Below are positions 52,072 through 60,892 of a stretch of 64,000 nucleotides of DNA, piece by piece. Each line of letters opens with the position of its first letter. Position 1 is the first letter of the stretch. The notes beneath the pieces are model-generated. The model saw only the letters and a program-made list of their open reading frames with translations. It did not search any database and was not told the DNA's origin. Origin of the DNA: Chitinophagaceae bacterium (GTDB taxonomy: Bacteria > Bacteroidota > Bacteroidia > Chitinophagales > Chitinophagaceae); assembly GCA_021151685.1 (NCBI GenBank), contig JAGKWS010000004.1, positions 1-64,000 of the forward strand, given 5' to 3'. The translations under genes were made by a program, and so were the position numbers.

Positions 52072-52386
52072 ATGACAGAACAGCAATCACCCGAGCAGCA
52101 ACTGAACATAGAACTTTCTGAAGAAATGGCGGATGGCGAATATGCCAACCTTGCCATCATCACGCATTCTTTTGCCGAGTTTGTTATAGACTTTGTAAAT
52201 GTAATGCCGAATGTACCCAAGGCTAAGGTAAAGTCTCGTATTGTAATGACTCCTCAGCATGCCAAGAGATTGATGCGTGCCCTGATAGACAATGTGAAGC
52301 GTTTTGAAGCGCAGAACGGCGTTATTAAAGATCAGGAGTCTACAGCGGCACCATTCAACTTTGGCGGCCCTACAGGTCAGGCTTAA
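52072..52386 (+). CDS. DUF3467 family protein
   Basis: A 104-residue acidic cytoplasmic protein. The core (LNIELSEEMADGEYANLAIITHS...FVIDFVNVMPNVPKAKVKSRIVMTPQHAKRLMRALIDNV) is the DUF3467 pattern, a small family found beside many different genes with no assigned role. The C-terminal tail is Gly/Pro-rich. It begins about 96 bases from the divergent gldD, with TATTTTCG (one base off the -7 consensus) at 52041-52048, and ends in a terminator. Function unknown. Confidence 0.88.
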   Translation: MTEQQSPEQQLNIELSEEMADGEYANLAIITHSFAEFVIDFVNVMPNVPKAKVKSRIVMTPQHAKRLMRALIDNVKRFEAQNGVIKDQESTAAPFNFGGPTGQA

Positions 52387-52400
52387 TTTATTATTTTCAG

Positions 52401-52446
52401 GCCACTGCATGCCCATGGTGTATGCAGTGGCTTCTTTTATTTTTTA
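52401..52446 (+). terminator. Terminator between DUF3467 gene and guaA
   Basis: GCCACTGCAT pairs with ATGCAGTGGC across an 11-base loop, followed by TTCTTTTATTTTTT. Confidence 0.82.
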
Positions 52447-52476
52447 ATTATTTACAGTTTCTATTACCAGACGTTT

Positions 52477-54015
52477 ATGAACGACAAGATTCTTATCCTC
52501 GATTTCGGTTCGCAGTTTACACAGCTTATAGCCCGCCGCGTGCGCGAGCTGAATGTATTTTGCGAAATACAGCCTTGTACCAAGCCTGTAACCTATACCG
52601 ACGATATGAAGGGTATCATTTTGTCGGGCAGTCCCTTCTCGGTAAACGATGCTAACGCCCCCATGCCCGATATTGCGGCTATGGCTGCCCACCTGCCGGT
52701 ATTGGCAGTGTGTTATGGTGCCCAGTTGCTGGCCAAACAGAGCGGGGGTGAAGTAGGAAAATCTACCCATCGCGAGTATGGTCGCGCTCATTTGCAGGAC
52801 GTGATACACGACCCGCTGATGGCGACTATTCCTACAGGCTCGCAGGTATGGATGAGTCATAGCGACACTATAAAGAGCTTGCCCGAAGGGTTTACGGTGA
52901 TTGCCCGCACAGAGGCGATACCAGTGGCTGCCTTCCGTGCCAGTGCTGCGTATGCCCCCAATCCGGTATATGGTATTCAGTTTCACCCCGAGGTGACGCA
53001 TAGTACCGACGGTGGCCAATTGCTGAAAAACTTTGTGGTAGACATATGCGGAGCTCGTCAGGATTGGACACCTGCGGCATTCATACACGAAACCGTAGAG
53101 CGCATACGCAAAGAAGCTGGCGATAAAAAAGTGGTAATGGCACTGAGCGGTGGGGTAGACTCTACCGTGGCTGCTACCCTTATACACAAGGCTATTGGTA
53201 ACAGACTGTCTTGCATTTTTGTAGACAATGGCCTGCTGCGCAAAGACGAATTTGAGCAGGTGCTGGAAGGTTACCGCCATCTGGGCCTGAATACCCAAGG
53301 GATTGATGCCCGCCAGCTTTTCTATGGCGAGCTGGATGGTGTTACCGACCCCGAGAAGAAGCGTAAGATCATTGGTCGCTTATTCATTGAAGTATTTCAG
53401 GAGGAGTCTAAGAAACTGGAAGACGTAAGTTTCCTTGGTCAGGGTACCATTTATCCCGATGTTATTGAATCTGTATCGGTTCATGGTCCATCGGCTACTA
53501 TCAAGTCGCACCACAATGTGGGTGGCCTGCCCGATACCATGCATTTGTCGCTCATAGAGCCACTGCGCATGCTCTTCAAAGACGAGGTGCGCCGTGTGGG
53601 TCGCGAGCTGGGTATAGACGATATTTTCATTGGTCGTCATCCGTTCCCTGGTCCGGGTTTGGGCATTCGTATATTGGGTGCCGTATCGGAAGAGAAAGTA
53701 AAAATGCTACAAGAAGCCGATGCTATCTACATACAGCACTTGCGCGATAGTGGTATGTACCATCAGGTATGGCAGGCTGGTGCTATATTGCTGCCAGTAC
53801 AGAGTGTAGGTGTAATGGGCGATGAGCGTACCTATGAGTACACATGTGCATTGCGTGCAGTAACATCGGTAGATGGTATGACGGCCGATTGGGCACACTT
53901 GCCTTACGATTTGCTGGCGCGTATCTCTAACGACATCATTAACCGTGTGAAGGGTATCAACCGCGTGGTGTACGACATCAGCAGCAAGCCACCGGCAACT
54001 ATTGAGTGGGAATAA
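52477..54015 (+). CDS. guaA: GMP synthase (glutamine-hydrolysing)
   Basis: GuaA converts XMP to GMP with ATP and glutamine. The 512-residue product has the class I glutamine amidotransferase domain at about 1-190 (nucleophile Cys79 in AVCYGAQLLA, then FHPEVTHS). The ATP-pyrophosphatase domain has the PP-loop VMALSGGVDSTVAATL. The C-terminal dimer and XMP-binding domain has GRHPFPGPGLGIRILG, PVQSVGVMGDERTYEYTCALRAV and NRVVYDISSKPPATIEWE. The length is normal. It follows a terminator and is likely a single-gene unit. Confidence 0.97.
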   Translation: MNDKILILDFGSQFTQLIARRVRELNVFCEIQPCTKPVTYTDDMKGIILSGSPFSVNDANAPMPDIAAMAAHLPVLAVCYGAQLLAKQSGGEVGKSTHREYGRAHLQDVIHDPLMATIPTGSQVWMSHSDTIKSLPEGFTVIARTEAIPVAAFRASAAYAPNPVYGIQFHPEVTHSTDGGQLLKNFVVDICGARQDWTPAAFIHETVERIRKEAGDKKVVMALSGGVDSTVAATLIHKAIGNRLSCIFVDNGLLRKDEFEQVLEGYRHLGLNTQGIDARQLFYGELDGVTDPEKKRKIIGRLFIEVFQEESKKLEDVSFLGQGTIYPDVIESVSVHGPSATIKSHHNVGGLPDTMHLSLIEPLRMLFKDEVRRVGRELGIDDIFIGRHPFPGPGLGIRILGAVSEEKVKMLQEADAIYIQHLRDSGMYHQVWQAGAILLPVQSVGVMGDERTYEYTCALRAVTSVDGMTADWAHLPYDLLARISNDIINRVKGINRVVYDISSKPPATIEWE

Positions 54016-54082
54016 TACCCACTCATTTCCTGCTTGTTATGCTTTTGTAGCTACCATAGTAGCTTGTAGCGGCCTATTGTGT

Positions 54083-55342
54083 TTATGGTAGTAGCTCGCA
54101 CATCATGCCGCATTGCTGCATGTGGGTGAAAAAGTCGGGGTACGATTTGGCTACAGCACCTGCATCAGAGATGTTTACATAGCCCTTGGCACGTAACGCA
54201 CACACTGCCGCTGCCATTACTATACGGTGGTCGTTGTAGCCGTCTATAGAGGTGTATTGCACCCGCTCGCGGCCATCTATATACAGTGTATCATCTGCCG
54301 CCGAGAAGTCTATTCCATATCGCCACAGCATCTCTGTAATGCTTTCTACCCGGTTGCTTTCTTTGGCAAACAGGCGGTGCAATCCCTTTATGCTGCTGGT
54401 GCCCCTACAGGCCGTAGCCAGTACCGCCAATGCGGGAAACAGATCGGGGCAATCGGTGGCATCGGTATCGAAGCTGGCCAGCCATGCTTTGCTTACTGTT
54501 ATTTGTTGCCCATCGGCTACTACGCCTGCACCAATATCGGTTAGTATCTCCAGTATTTTTTTATCAGCCTGTCGGCTTTCTGTGTTCAGGTTTGGTATTG
54601 TTACCCGGCCTGTTATAGCACCTGCTACCAATACGCACGATGCACTGCTCCAATCGGCTTCTATAGTTATTTCGCGCTCCGATTGATGGGTAAACAGGGG
54701 TGGGGCTATGTAGAAACGCTCATACCTGTCGTGCTGTACCGGGCGGCCAAATTGTGCCAGCACATCCAGCGTCATATCTATGTAGGGGCGGCTTTTCAGG
54801 TTGTTTACCGTAAGGGTTACCGGTGTTGTAGCACTGGCACAGAGCGCAAACAACACCCCACTTACCAACTGAGAACTACCATGTGCATCAATGGTTACTG
54901 ATGCAGGTGTCAGTGGCCCTTTTACGGTAAATGGCACATGGCTATTGTAGCCCTGCATGTGTACACCCAATTTTTTCAGGGTGTCTTCCAACCCTTCCAG
55001 CGGGCGTTGCAGCAGGCTGCCACTGCCTGTAAGGGTTATGGGGCTATGGTGCAGTGCTGCAATGGGGGCAAAGAGCCTTGTGGCCAGGCCACTTTCGCCA
55101 CAGTTGATGGTATTGCTTGTGGGGTGTAACCCTTTGCTGTTGATGTATTGTCCGTGGGCTGTAGCACCCAATTGATGTATTACCTGCAGTGCGGCCTGTT
55201 CATCGGCCGAATGGCCTGCATTGTGTATGAGGGTGCGGCCGGCAAACAGCAGTGCTGCTGCGTAGGCGCGTTGGGTCAAACTTTTGGATGGAGGTACGGA
55301 AACTGTTCCGTCAATGACTCCGGGTGCTATCCGGGCTTTCAT
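54083..55342 (-). CDS. aroA: 3-phosphoshikimate 1-carboxyvinyltransferase (EPSP synthase)
   Basis: AroA joins shikimate-3-phosphate and PEP in the shikimate pathway. The 419-residue product has VPPSKSLTQRAYAAALLF near the start, the PEP site NCGESGLATRLFAPIAAL, DAHGSSQLVSGVLFALC, and the C-terminal motif GYNDHRIVMAAAVCALRAKG. The length is typical. Its first 32 bases overlap the end of aroB on the same strand, so the two enzymes of one pathway are coupled. Motif variation from the E. coli enzyme is normal for this phylum. Confidence 0.95.
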   Translation of the reverse strand: MKARIAPGVIDGTVSVPPSKSLTQRAYAAALLFAGRTLIHNAGHSADEQAALQVIHQLGATAHGQYINSKGLHPTSNTINCGESGLATRLFAPIAALHHSPITLTGSGSLLQRPLEGLEDTLKKLGVHMQGYNSHVPFTVKGPLTPASVTIDAHGSSQLVSGVLFALCASATTPVTLTVNNLKSRPYIDMTLDVLAQFGRPVQHDRYERFYIAPPLFTHQSEREITIEADWSSASCVLVAGAITGRVTIPNLNTESRQADKKILEILTDIGAGVVADGQQITVSKAWLASFDTDATDCPDLFPALAVLATACRGTSSIKGLHRLFAKESNRVESITEMLWRYGIDFSAADDTLYIDGRERVQYTSIDGYNDHRIVMAAAVCALRAKGYVNISDAGAVAKSYPDFFTHMQQCGMMCELLP

Positions 55343-56360
55343 ATAATGCCAGTGTGTGTGCTATGGTGGCCAGTGGCAACGGCTTTATTACCGCCTGCCC
55401 CTTACCGGTAAGCAAGATATAATCTATCTGGTCATTCTTACGTTTTTTATCACTTTTTAATACCTCCAGCACTTGCTGGTGGTGTATGGCAATGCTGGTG
55501 GGTAGGCCGTATTGGGGCAAAAGGGTACGTATCTGCGCTGTAACAGAAGGTGCCAGCCCGGTCTCTTGTTCCGACAGATGGCACGCAATTACCATGCCTA
55601 TGGCTACTGCCTGCCCATGGGCCAAGCCGTACAGTTTTTCTATGGCATGCCCGGCAGTATGCCCAAAGTTCAGCAGTTTTCTGATGCCCTGCTCGTGTTC
55701 ATCTTCGGCTATGGTTTTGTTCTTCCATGCAGCGCATTGCTCTATTAGTGTATTGAGGGCAGTGGCGTTGTTTTGGTAGTAAGCTACATCGTGCATTTGC
55801 AGCTCGTTCAGCAATGCTGCATCAAATATGCAGCCATATTTTATTACCTCGGCAAATCCGTTGCACCATTCGGTATAGGGCAGTGTGTGCAGCAGGGTAG
55901 TGTCGTAGTATATAAAGGAGGGTTGCCGTACCGTGCCTATCATGTTTTTGTACAGGCCCGTATTTACCCCGTTTTTGCCACCAATAGCGGCATCGGTCAT
56001 GGCCAGCAGGGTGGTGGGCACAAAACCAAACCGTACACCCCGCATATATACCGAGGCCACAAAACCAGTAATGTCGGTAACCATGCCACCGCCTACTCCT
56101 ATGAGTATACTATGGCGGGTAGCCCCTTTTTGTATTAGTTGGTTGGTGAGCCAGCCCACATTGTCCAGCGTTTTGTGTTCCTCGCCCGCAGGTAGCACAA
56201 TAGGGCTTTGCCCTCCAAACACTTTGGGGTGGCAGGCTGCTACGTTTTCATCGGTAATGAATACCACATCGGTATTGTCGTACAGGTTGCGTAGCTGCGA
56301 TAGATTACTATCGAAGTAATACCGTACCGTACCCGATGGAAATGTGACGTGCTGCACCAT
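55311..56360 (-). CDS. aroB: 3-dehydroquinate synthase
   Basis: AroB turns DAHP into 3-dehydroquinate using NAD+ and a divalent metal, the second shikimate step. The product of about 349 residues has VFITDENV near 30, GVGGGMVTDITGFVASVYMRGVRFGFVPTTLLAMTDAAIGGKNGVN, and the metal ligands in NFGHTAGHAIEKL. SDKKRKNDQIDYILL lies near the end. The frame is open to 56381, but a perfect -7 box (TACTTTTG, 56374-56367) and the terminator hairpin at 56376 favour the ATG at 56360, a nearly leaderless start. aroA overlaps its end. Confidence 0.95.
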   Translation of the reverse strand: MVQHVTFPSGTVRYYFDSNLSQLRNLYDNTDVVFITDENVAACHPKVFGGQSPIVLPAGEEHKTLDNVGWLTNQLIQKGATRHSILIGVGGGMVTDITGFVASVYMRGVRFGFVPTTLLAMTDAAIGGKNGVNTGLYKNMIGTVRQPSFIYYDTTLLHTLPYTEWCNGFAEVIKYGCIFDAALLNELQMHDVAYYQNNATALNTLIEQCAAWKNKTIAEDEHEQGIRKLLNFGHTAGHAIEKLYGLAHGQAVAIGMVIACHLSEQETGLAPSVTAQIRTLLPQYGLPTSIAIHHQQVLEVLKSDKKRKNDQIDYILLTGKGQAVIKPLPLATIAHTLALYESPDSTRSH

Positions 56361-56366
56361 ATGTTG

Positions 56367-56374
56367 CAAAAGTA
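56367..56374 (-). promoter_or_regulatory. -7 box TACTTTTG of aroB-aroA
   Basis: A perfect TAnnTTTG on the - strand ending 6 bases before the ATG at 56360. It decides the aroB start and predicts an almost leaderless message. Confidence 0.5.
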
Positions 56375-56375
56375 A

Positions 56376-56397
56376 GGGCATCTGTGTCCAGATGCCC
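56376..56397 (-). terminator. Terminator of YD-repeat cargo gene
   Basis: A 9-base perfect stem GGGCATCTG/CAGATGCCC with a 4-base loop, 29 bases after the stop at 56427. On the - strand it runs into TTACTTTTG, which is also the aroB -7 box. Confidence 0.65.
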
Positions 56398-56426
56398 TCT
56401 TGTGTATTTTTTATGTACTTGAGTAG

Positions 56427-57896
56427 CTATTCTTTTATCAGCCTTGCCTGTAGTCTTTGTCCGGTTTGGCGGTCTTCCAGTGTTACCATGTACATGCCGG
56501 TTGGCAGGCCGGCGATGGGCAGTGTATTGCGGGTGGCATCGGCTGCTTGCCGCACCAGCATTTGCCCGTTCATGTTCCAGAGTGTGGCTACATAGTTATG
56601 CCCTGCCAACCAATTGGTAGCAACAGACACAGTTTGTGTGGCCGGATTGGGGAATAATTGCAGCGTGCTGCTGCCTGTATGGGCTACTACAGGTGCCGAA
56701 ACAGGGGTTGTATCGAGAAATGTCTCGTAATAATACACCGTGGTATAGTCGGGCGAAGACGAATAGGCAGTCCAGTTATACAGGAAGTTCCACATTGTAT
56801 CGGGATTATTGTTGCTGTTGTAGGTTACTGCATCTTTAGATATGGGTACCCATTTGTTCAGAATGCTATCCCACCCATCGTGATACACGGTATCGGGCCG
56901 GCTGCTTGCCAGGTGTTTTGTCATGCGGTATTGTGGCCACCATGTAGTGTGTATCTCATCGAACTGGTGCTGCCGCCATGCCGTATGAAAGGGTAGGCTA
57001 CCAGTATAGTCGAATGTGTCTTTTACATAGGGCGAAAGCGTGGTGCCGTCATGTATACTGGTAAATACCGATTTCAGGCGGTTGCTGGCATCGTAGGTGT
57101 TCACATACTTTGATTGCTGTACCAATGGTTGCAGGAAAGATGTGTCCGACACATTGGCCCAGTGGTCTATCTGTGTGAGGTTGCCGCCCGCATCGTAGGT
57201 ATAATAGCTTTTGGCTACAATACGCCACACGCCCAGGTGTATCTCGTACATGCTATCGGCCTTTATGCGGTTGGCGGCATCGTAGGCAAAGAGCTGGATG
57301 AAGGCACTATCCTCTACGCCGGCATTCAGGTTGAAGGTATAACCCTTGGCTATGTCTTTGGCAGCATTGTAGGTATTGCGATAGCGGCGGTTGTCGTTGG
57401 TGGCAGAGTCTACAAAAAGTTCTGTAAACTGTGTAAGGCTGTGGTTGGTATTATATACTGCAAAGCTGCCCTCGTACAACTGAAAAGCGGGCATCAGAAA
57501 GGGGTTTATTGTCCAGTGTATATACGTGTCATACTTTACCTGTGGTTCTGTAAACACACCTGCATATTCGAACATAGGAGTGGTGCTGTACGGATAGTTG
57601 TAGGCATACAGCATGTAGTTGTAGTCGAAGGCTGACTTACGCATACCAGAGTATCGTAACAGTACAGAGTCTGTATAGGTGCCGGTGGCATTGTCGGTGG
57701 TGCTTTGGGCTATTACCCTTTGGGTGGGTACACCAGCGGTGGTTTTTTGGGCCGCAGCCAATTGCCCGTTTTTTTGCAGCAATTGCGATAGCACTGCGGC
57801 ATGGTGGGTCTTGGGCTTGGCAGGTTTGTGCTGTGCCCATGCACTGCCGGCGAGCAGCAGTGCCGATAGAAGGAGCCAACTGGCGGTTCTTTTCAT
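56427..57896 (-). CDS. YD-repeat secreted protein, T9SS type A cargo
   Basis: A 489-residue exported protein starting MKRTASWLLLSALLLAGSAWAQ (ATG at 57896). The middle has degenerate YD motifs, as in RHS-type proteins: YDAANRIKADS, YDAGGNLTQID, YDASNRLKS, YNSNNNPDT. They are spaced by 40-50 residues and interleaved with aromatic strands. The last 80 residues are a T9SS type A sorting domain (LQLFPNPATQTVSVATN, TLWNMNGQMLVRQA, GLPTGMYMVTLED). There is no toxin domain. It is probably a cell-surface beta protein. The frame runs on upstream to 58619 only because it is antisense to the glutaminase gene; that part is not coding. Confidence 0.85.
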   Translation of the reverse strand: MKRTASWLLLSALLLAGSAWAQHKPAKPKTHHAAVLSQLLQKNGQLAAAQKTTAGVPTQRVIAQSTTDNATGTYTDSVLLRYSGMRKSAFDYNYMLYAYNYPYSTTPMFEYAGVFTEPQVKYDTYIHWTINPFLMPAFQLYEGSFAVYNTNHSLTQFTELFVDSATNDNRRYRNTYNAAKDIAKGYTFNLNAGVEDSAFIQLFAYDAANRIKADSMYEIHLGVWRIVAKSYYTYDAGGNLTQIDHWANVSDTSFLQPLVQQSKYVNTYDASNRLKSVFTSIHDGTTLSPYVKDTFDYTGSLPFHTAWRQHQFDEIHTTWWPQYRMTKHLASSRPDTVYHDGWDSILNKWVPISKDAVTYNSNNNPDTMWNFLYNWTAYSSSPDYTTVYYYETFLDTTPVSAPVVAHTGSSTLQLFPNPATQTVSVATNWLAGHNYVATLWNMNGQMLVRQAADATRNTLPIAGLPTGMYMVTLEDRQTGQRLQARLIKE

Positions 57897-58080
57897 GTTT
57901 CCCAAATGTTTTGAAGATGAAGCGTGCAGGCACGCTTTTTTGAAAGATACCGCTTTATTTTTGAAAAATGCAAAATTTTCTCCATAGAAAATATATAGGC
58001 TGCAATGTTTGGAAAATAAAAAATAGTCATGTATTTTGCTGTAAATGTGTGATAGAGCACACAGCCAAAAACCTAAACAT

Positions 58081-59178
58081 ATGGCAAGTTTTACATTGCG
58101 GATGAAGTCTGCACCAGTGTTGCAGTTATTGTCGGTAACCGCATTGGCGGCGGTTTTGTTATTCTCGTCCTCCTGCGGAAAACGAAGCTGCAACGATGCT
58201 GCGGAGGCACCCGCTGCCAATGCGCCGGTAGTTACAACGGCAAAGGCAGGCTTGCAGCAGACATTGTCATCGGTAGTAACGGTGGCAGGTATACGGCCTA
58301 TAGCAGGTAGTAGCGATGTGGAGGTGTTTTTCAACGAAAACACACAGTTCTTTAATGCTTCGGGCGAGGCATTGATAAACAGGGTAAAGGAGGCTTTGGA
58401 AACCGGCCGACCGTTGAAGATAGCATACAACCCATGGCAGGAAGTATTGGTAAGTGCCGCATGGGCAACCGATGCCGGCAACCAGCAGGCAAAAGCCCGT
58501 ACCATAGTAGATGGCAGGGCAGGTATGCGTAAAATAGACCTGAGTACTATGACCAATGCGCAACTGGATGAACCATCGGCAATGGGGGTTATGAACACTA
58601 CCGACCCCGGCCTGAACAATGTGATACCAGACTTTGCTACGGCACAGCTTATGTTCGACTACATATGCCGCCAGTGTTGTGCATTGCCCGGCCCATATGC
58701 GGTAGACTACTGTATACCATTTCAGTATTGCAGAGATGGTTGCTATGCCCGTGCCCACAAAATGTGCTGGATTATTAACAACCGTTACAAATATGGCACC
58801 AAAAAAATATTCAGCTTTGCCAATGCCGGTACCGACAAACTATGTGTACAAGGCCAGAAGTGGGGTGGGTGCTGCATACGCTGGTGGTACCACGTAGCCC
58901 CATTGGTTACCATAAAAACGCCTACCGGCCCTAAAGCCTATGTGTTCGACCCGGCTATGTTCAATCAGCCTGTATTATTGTCTACATGGCTGCATGCGCA
59001 GGAAAACCCGGCTTGTGCTACCTCATCAACTGTTGCACATGTAACCATGATTAACGTTCAGCCTAATTCGTCATACACACCGTCAGGCTCAACAGGCTAC
59101 GTTTTTGGTACAGACCCTGTATATAGCTCTACCAATACAACACTTATCAATTATTCGGCACTTACTACATGTCCATAA
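58081..59178 (+). CDS. Protein-glutamine glutaminase (protein deamidase) lipoprotein
   Basis: A 365-residue homologue of the Chryseobacterium protein glutaminase, which deamidates glutamine side chains in proteins. The signal peptide ends in a lipobox (SSSC, Cys32). Residues 33-178 look like the pro-region, including TVAGIRPIAGSSDVEVFF. The mature-like domain starts near NVIPDFAT (180). It has the catalytic Cys221 in DGCYARAHKM, His271 in WWYHVAP and Asp290 in VFDPAMF, plus many other Cys for disulfides. The DGCYARAHKM stretch matches the known enzyme as I remember it. It is the first gene of a three-gene exported operon. The lipobox suggests it is held on the envelope, unlike the freely secreted enzyme. 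The ATG at 58081 is chosen over the upstream 58045. Confidence 0.85.
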   Translation: MASFTLRMKSAPVLQLLSVTALAAVLLFSSSCGKRSCNDAAEAPAANAPVVTTAKAGLQQTLSSVVTVAGIRPIAGSSDVEVFFNENTQFFNASGEALINRVKEALETGRPLKIAYNPWQEVLVSAAWATDAGNQQAKARTIVDGRAGMRKIDLSTMTNAQLDEPSAMGVMNTTDPGLNNVIPDFATAQLMFDYICRQCCALPGPYAVDYCIPFQYCRDGCYARAHKMCWIINNRYKYGTKKIFSFANAGTDKLCVQGQKWGGCCIRWWYHVAPLVTIKTPTGPKAYVFDPAMFNQPVLLSTWLHAQENPACATSSTVAHVTMINVQPNSSYTPSGSTGYVFGTDPVYSSTNTTLINYSALTTCP

Positions 59179-59198
59179 TACATTACGTTTATAAAAAA

Positions 59199-59537
59199 AT
59201 GATAAGCTCAGCAGTGCGTATATGCCTGCTGGGCTTTCTTCTTTTGGCAATAGCATTTGCACCTGCTTCGGCTATGGCAAAGAAGAAAAAGAAGAAGAAC
59301 ACAGGGAAAGAACCGGTTGAGTATGCCCTTACGGTGGCACAGGTGCGCCCGGCACAGCCCGGCGACCAATATGCCGAGGTGACATTTCTGGAATCGGCCA
59401 GGTTTTATAGATTGCCCCGCAATGCCGACCCTGTTTATCTTGAATTGCTGAAAAAATCTCAGGAGCAGCACATACAGGTATTGGTGAAACGGGCCAATGA
59501 ATACTCTGATGTAATACTCCGTGTTAGAAAAAAATGA
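59199..59537 (+). CDS. Small exported protein resembling the glutaminase pro-region
   Basis: A 112-residue protein with a signal peptide (residues 1-27, ending SAMA), then a run of Lys (AKKKKKKN). The mature part, YALTVAQVRPAQPGDQYAEV followed by TFLESARFY and LELLKKSQ, lines up by eye with residues 67-126 of the glutaminase encoded just upstream (TVAGIRPIAGSSDVEVFF...ALINRVKEAL). It shares the VA-x-x-RP start, the EV-x-F strand and the following helix. Since the Chryseobacterium glutaminase is kept inactive by its pro-region, this may be a free-standing inhibitor or chaperone; that is inference. An in-frame ATG at 59169 overlaps the glutaminase stop. Its TGA overlaps the next ATG (ATGA). Confidence 0.75.
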   Translation: MISSAVRICLLGFLLLAIAFAPASAMAKKKKKKNTGKEPVEYALTVAQVRPAQPGDQYAEVTFLESARFYRLPRNADPVYLELLKKSQEQHIQVLVKRANEYSDVILRVRKK

Positions 59538-60430
59538 TAACAAGACATAGCATACTACAAGCGGTGCATGTGTTGCTGCTGCTGTTATGGTCTGCTACGG
59601 CAGCTATAGCTGGTATAAAACGAATGAGCCTTGCGGCGGCTGTACAGGAAAAACTGGTACAGGTAGACGCTGTGAATGTAGCAGGTGCCTATCGGGGCAT
59701 TACTACCGAGGTGATTGTGTACAACACATCGAAAGAGGTGGTGCAGATAAAGATAGATATGGGCACCATTTTTGCGCCGGATAGTGGCCGGTACCAACCA
59801 ATGGTATTGGTGAACGAAGAAATACTGATGGTGCAGGCAGGAAAAACAGGCCGCATAAAGGTGCAAACCTTCTGTGGCGCCGCTGCAAAGCACTGCCCGG
59901 CACGAGACCATCACTACCGCTGGCAATCGGTAATGCATGATACGTTGCTGCCTGTGCTGCGTTTCATCAAACAGAACAATTTGTTCGATGATTTGGGGCA
60001 ATCGGCCATTTGGGCCATCACCAACGACAAAGGTGCCGAGCTCTCTGGTGTGTACGACTATGCCCGCCCCGAGCTGTCATTGCGTTTGCTGGCATTAGTG
60101 TGCAAGGCAGTAGGGAAGCCCATGCCCGACTACCATACGGTGCATGCCCCCATGCAGCAAATACCCGACCAGCCAGCCTATGTGCCCAAACCACTAAAGA
60201 TAATGGCCACGTTTCAGCAGATACTTACGGCCCCCAAAACACTGACATTGGGGGTGTATAACGACAAGGGGGAAATGATACAGAAGGTATTTGAGAATCA
60301 GGAGTTCCGAGCGGCTGGTCATGAGTTTGGGGTAGAGTTTGAAGCAGCCGATGTAACCGCAGGCACCTATGCCATCAGGCTTACAGAAGGCAGCACTATA
60401 TTGCAGGAAAAGAAAGTGGTAGTGCCGTAA
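59534..60430 (+). CDS. Secreted protein of glutaminase operon, unknown function
   Basis: A 298-residue exported protein (signal peptide about 1-27, ending AIAG). The N-terminal half is a beta domain (VQVDAVNVAGAYRGITTEVIVYNTSKEVVQIKIDMG, VLVNEEILMVQAGKTGRIKVQTFCG). It is followed by a Cys/His cluster FCGAAAKHCPARDHHY near 112-127 and helix FDDLGQSAIWAITND. The last 65 residues (LTLGVYNDKGEMIQKVFENQEFRAAG...GTYAIRLTEG) look like a FlgD-Ig or T9SS type A sorting fold. It starts by a 4-base ATGA overlap with the pro-region-like gene, so translation is coupled. It might be the surface anchor, or a target of the deamidase. No family recognised. Confidence 0.75.
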   Translation: MITRHSILQAVHVLLLLLWSATAAIAGIKRMSLAAAVQEKLVQVDAVNVAGAYRGITTEVIVYNTSKEVVQIKIDMGTIFAPDSGRYQPMVLVNEEILMVQAGKTGRIKVQTFCGAAAKHCPARDHHYRWQSVMHDTLLPVLRFIKQNNLFDDLGQSAIWAITNDKGAELSGVYDYARPELSLRLLALVCKAVGKPMPDYHTVHAPMQQIPDQPAYVPKPLKIMATFQQILTAPKTLTLGVYNDKGEMIQKVFENQEFRAAGHEFGVEFEAADVTAGTYAIRLTEGSTILQEKKVVVP

Positions 60431-60452
60431 TGCCAACCTTCAACATACTATA

Positions 60453-60490
60453 TACGTGTAAGGGGCTCCAATCGGTGCCCCTTACACGTA
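60453..60490. terminator. Bidirectional terminator
   Basis: A perfect 14-base stem (TACGTGTAAGGGGC with its complement) and a 10-base loop, followed by TTATTTT on +. It lies between the convergent glutaminase operon and the CoA-binding gene. Confidence 0.82.
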
Positions 60491-60506
60491 TTATTTTACA
60501 GGTTGT

Positions 60507-60869
60507 TTAGTATTGTCCGGTGCCCAGCATTACCAGTGTGCAGGCTTCTATGGTTTGTATACCATTGGTTTCGGCTATTTGTTCCAATTCTTCGTTTTCG
60601 GTGCCGGGGTTAAAGATGATTCTCCTCGGTTTCAGCGACAGAATATAGTTGTAATAGGCCTTTTGATGGTCGGGGTTCAGGTATAGCGTTACCGTATCTA
60701 CCTCCTCGGTTTGGGGTGGGGTAGTTTCTATGGTCATACCATTTACCACCGCAGCCTTGCGGCCTACAGCTACTACGGCATGCCCCTTGCGTTGCAATGT
60801 GAGCATAGCCATATTGGCATAGCGGCTTGGGTTGTCTGATGCGCCCAGTACCAGTGTTTTGTTCTTCAT
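60507..60869 (-). CDS. CoA-binding domain protein
   Basis: A 120-residue cytoplasmic protein consisting of one Rossmann-like CoA-binding domain. It has TLVLGASDNPSRYANMAMLTLQRKGHAVVAVGRK at the start, then VDTVTLYLNPDHQKAYYNYIL and PRRIIFNPGTENEELEQIAETNGIQTIEACTLVML at the end, the usual pattern of YccU-like proteins. The specific role of these small proteins is not established. MKNKTL at 60869 is chosen over 60878 because TAACTTTG at 60900-60893 forms a good -7 box. It is followed by a bidirectional terminator. Confidence 0.87.
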   Translation of the reverse strand: MKNKTLVLGASDNPSRYANMAMLTLQRKGHAVVAVGRKAAVVNGMTIETTPPQTEEVDTVTLYLNPDHQKAYYNYILSLKPRRIIFNPGTENEELEQIAETNGIQTIEACTLVMLGTGQY

Positions 60870-60892
60870 TGTATGCAAGTTCTGTTATTACC

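Noticed and set aside
57897..58619. N-terminal 241-codon extension of the - strand frame upstream of 57896
   Set aside because: It is the antisense of the glutaminase gene and lacks a signal peptide; the true protein starts with a clear signal peptide at 57896.
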